A stretch of DNA of 6,382 nucleotides from an uncultured Ignavibacteriota bacterium (lineage in GTDB: Bacteria; Bacteroidota; Ignavibacteria; UBA10030; UBA8401): positions 1 to 6,382 of the forward strand of contig CAIVNT010000100.1 in the NCBI GenBank assembly GCA_903907305.1. The letters run 5' to 3'. Below, piece after piece: positions 5,758 through 6,382 of the stretch. Within the stretch, counting starts at the first letter, position 1; each line of letters begins with the position of its first letter. A program made the position numbers and the translations under genes. A model generated the notes under the pieces. That model did no database searches and had not been told where the DNA came from. It was given only the letters and a program-made list of their open reading frames with translations.

Positions 5758-5786
5758 AGGTTACCAAAATAGGAATGAAAAGTCAA
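5758..5786 (-). promoter_or_regulatory. Candidate promoter of the helicase-like gene
   Basis: On the minus strand TTGACT (5781-5786; 5 of 6 to TTGACA) and TAACCT (5758-5763; 3 of 6 to TATAAT) lie exactly 17 bases apart. Transcription would start near 5751, giving a leader of about 29 bases before the ATG at 5722. The alternative TTG start (5765-5767) lies between the -35 and -10 boxes, so if this promoter is used the TTG is not transcribed. This is my main reason for preferring the ATG. A GGGGAG (5745-5750) lies 22 bases before the ATG, too far for normal Shine-Dalgarno use. Confidence 0.35.
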
Positions 5787-5805
5787 CGATGACTGTAATT
5801 GTTGT

Positions 5806-5909
5806 TTCACCGCGGAGAACGCTGAGGTCGCAGAGAAGACACTTTTCATGCTACGCACCTTTGAGGTACGTGGCATCTTTAAACAATCCTCCGCGCTCTC
5901 TGCGGTGAA
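5806..5909. repeat. 104-bp element with imperfect terminal inverted repeats and inner palindrome
   Basis: The outer arms 5806-5827 (TTCACCGCGGAGAACGCTGA, then GG) and 5888-5909 are inverted copies matching at 19 of 22 positions. In the middle, ATGCTACGCACCT (5848-5860) and AGGTACGTGGCAT (5864-5876) form a 13-bp arm pair with two mismatches around TTG. The arms resemble the CACCGCAGAG/GCAGAGAACG intergenic repeat type (recollection). The element has no open frame of note and sits between the csp terminator and the promoter of the helicase-like gene. It may be a small non-autonomous mobile element or a pair of opposed dispersed repeats. Confidence 0.65.
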
Positions 5910-5919
5910 TTCCTGCCAG

Positions 5920-5953
5920 TTTTAAAACAGAACACCCCGCGCGAGGCGGGGTG
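5920..5953 (-). terminator. Intrinsic terminator of the cold-shock gene
   Basis: On the minus strand CACCCCGC (5946-5953) pairs with GCGGGGTG (5933-5940) around a 5-base loop, 8 bp and GC-rich, followed by TTCTGTTTTAAAA. It begins 29 bases after the stop codon of the csp gene. The strong stem and U-rich tail are those of a rho-independent terminator. Confidence 0.75.
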
Positions 5954-5982
5954 CACTGAAGTTACAAAACTATTTCGGACGA

Positions 5983-6183
5983 TTAGATCGTACGAACGTT
6001 TGCAGCCTGAAGACCTTTCGGTCCCTGTTCAACGTCGAATTCGACTTTGTCGCCTTCGTTCAGGTTTTTGTATCCTTCACCGACGATAGCTTTGAAGTGT
6101 ACGAATACATCTTCTCCGTTAGGGCGTGAAATAAATCCGAAACCTTTTGTTCCGTTGAACCATTTGACTGTTCCTTTTTCCAT
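5983..6183 (-). CDS. Cold-shock protein, CspA family
   Basis: A 66-residue single cold-shock domain (OB-fold) that binds single-stranded RNA and DNA and acts as an RNA chaperone in the cytoplasm. It starts MEKGTVKWFNGTKGFGFI, with RNP1 KGFGFI at 13-18 and RNP2 VFVHF at 26-30. Trp8, Phe15, Phe17, Phe27, His29 and Phe30 are the usual base-stacking residues. It ends GPKGLQAANV plus RTI, the normal family length. The ATG at 6183 is preferred to in-frame upstream ATGs (6192, 6216) because AAAGGA sits 8 bases before it and all family similarity starts at this Met. It appears to be a single-gene unit with its own terminator. Cold induction or constitutive expression cannot be told from the sequence; many genomes carry several paralogues. 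Confidence 0.96.
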   Translation of the reverse strand: MEKGTVKWFNGTKGFGFISRPNGEDVFVHFKAIVGEGYKNLNEGDKVEFDVEQGPKGLQAANVRTI

Positions 6184-6191
6184 GGAACACA

Positions 6192-6197
6192 TCCTTT
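6192..6197 (-). promoter_or_regulatory. Ribosome binding site of the cold-shock gene
   Basis: AAAGGA on the minus strand with 8 bases before the ATG at 6183. It decides the start: the in-frame ATG at 6192 overlaps it, and the one at 6216 has no purine-rich stretch at a useful distance. It is the best-spaced Shine-Dalgarno sequence in the window. Confidence 0.75.
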
Positions 6198-6207
6198 CAT
6201 TTATGTT

Positions 6208-6228
6208 GTCCGGCAAAGACCTCCGGAC
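6208..6228 (-). promoter_or_regulatory. Leader hairpin upstream of the csp ribosome binding site
   Basis: On the minus strand GTCCGG and CCGGAC (6 bp, perfect) enclose a 9-base loop, AGGTCTTTG. The stem ends 10 bases before the AAAGGA ribosome binding site. Leaders of csp genes are known to fold and control translation with temperature; whether this hairpin does so is inference. Confidence 0.4.
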
Positions 6229-6382
6229 TGGTGTACCCCGAGAATACCGACTTAGTTACGTGTTCGCTTTAAATTTCAAAGCGGCTTCTCGATGATGGTG
6301 TGTTCTGTAGAAACAGGAGTAACGATCCATCAAACTGTAAAACTAGCGGCTCATACAACGCTACTGAGCAGAAGACCCCCGA
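6229..6382. other. Upstream region of the cold-shock gene, no gene assigned
   Basis: 154 bases to the window edge. It holds a second small hairpin, CGCTTT (6265-6270) with AAAGCG (6278-6283), and a small one near the edge, TAGCG (6344-6348) with CGCTA (6359-6363). I could not pick a convincing promoter. One minus-strand frame stays open from the edge to a TAA at 6269-6271 and one plus-strand frame from 6292 to the edge. Neither has a recognisable sequence. The region may hold the csp promoter, a long leader, or the end of a neighbour outside the window. Confidence 0.4.

Noticed and set aside
5806..5909. An insertion sequence with a transposase
   Set aside because: The segment is only 104 bases and encodes no protein; at most it is a non-autonomous element.
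6184..6216. Longer N-terminus for the cold-shock protein (MPDNINERMCS...)
   Set aside because: The extra 11 residues are not family-like, and the AAAGGA ribosome binding site lies inside them, correctly spaced for the ATG at 6183.
6269..6382. C-terminal end of a minus-strand gene entering from the right edge
   Set aside because: The frame is open for 37 codons, but its Ser/Leu-rich translation matches nothing I know and chance could explain it. Sequence beyond the window is needed.
6292..6382. Start of a plus-strand gene leaving at the right edge
   Set aside because: It has 30 open codons with two ATGs but no Shine-Dalgarno sequence and no recognisable N-terminus; 30 open codons are common by chance.
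6284..6382. A tmRNA or other structured RNA upstream of csp
   Set aside because: I looked for a tRNA-like end, a tag reading frame and conserved riboswitch cores and found none; only short 5-bp stems are present.

Overview
The window is a bacterial chromosomal segment with four recognisable protein genes, all on the minus strand. Between them lie intergenic spaces unusually rich in palindromes and short dispersed-type repeats. Nothing in it fixes the taxon. The weak or oddly spaced Shine-Dalgarno sequences, the cold-shock protein sequence and the CACAGAG / GTAGGGGCGGAC / CATTGCGAG intergenic repeats suggest an environmental bacterium, perhaps near the Bacteroidota-Chlorobiota-Ignavibacteriota group. 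This is a low-confidence inference.

Layout in the direction of minus-strand transcription, from high to low coordinates: (1) 6184-6382, the upstream/leader region of a cold-shock gene, with two hairpins and a good ribosome binding site; (2) 5983-6183, a 66-residue CspA-family protein, followed by a clear intrinsic terminator (5920-5953); (3) 5806-5909, a compact element with 22-bp imperfect inverted ends and a 13-bp inner palindrome; (4) 2984-5722 (possibly 5767), a large protein built like an SF1B/Upf1-type helicase, with Walker A intact, a long coiled-coil insertion and several motifs eroded; (5) 2508-2983, a non-coding mosaic of inverted repeats that includes a perfect 16-bp pair; (6) 1209-2507, a membrane-anchored family 2 glycosyltransferase of the polyprenyl-phosphate type with a 120-residue disordered Pro/Gln/Arg-rich N-terminus; (7) 66-1208, a family 4 glycosyltransferase whose ATG directly follows the stop codon of the GT2 gene; (8) 1-65, a repeat of the GATTGC...GCAATGAC type.

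The two glycosyltransferases form a two-gene transcription unit, probably part of envelope polysaccharide, glycolipid or protein glycosylation. The GT2 enzyme would charge a polyprenyl phosphate with a sugar at the cytoplasmic membrane. The GT4 enzyme would transfer a sugar from a nucleotide-activated donor in the cytoplasm. The helicase-like gene and the cold-shock gene look like independent units, each with its own terminator. I see no transposase, integrase, CRISPR array, tRNA or rRNA.

The items most worth a second look are the helicase-like protein, which keeps an apparent nucleotide-binding site but has lost the motif VI arginine signature, and the repeat mosaics at 2638-2975 and 5806-5909. 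I do not see convincing evidence for a new multi-gene system in this window.
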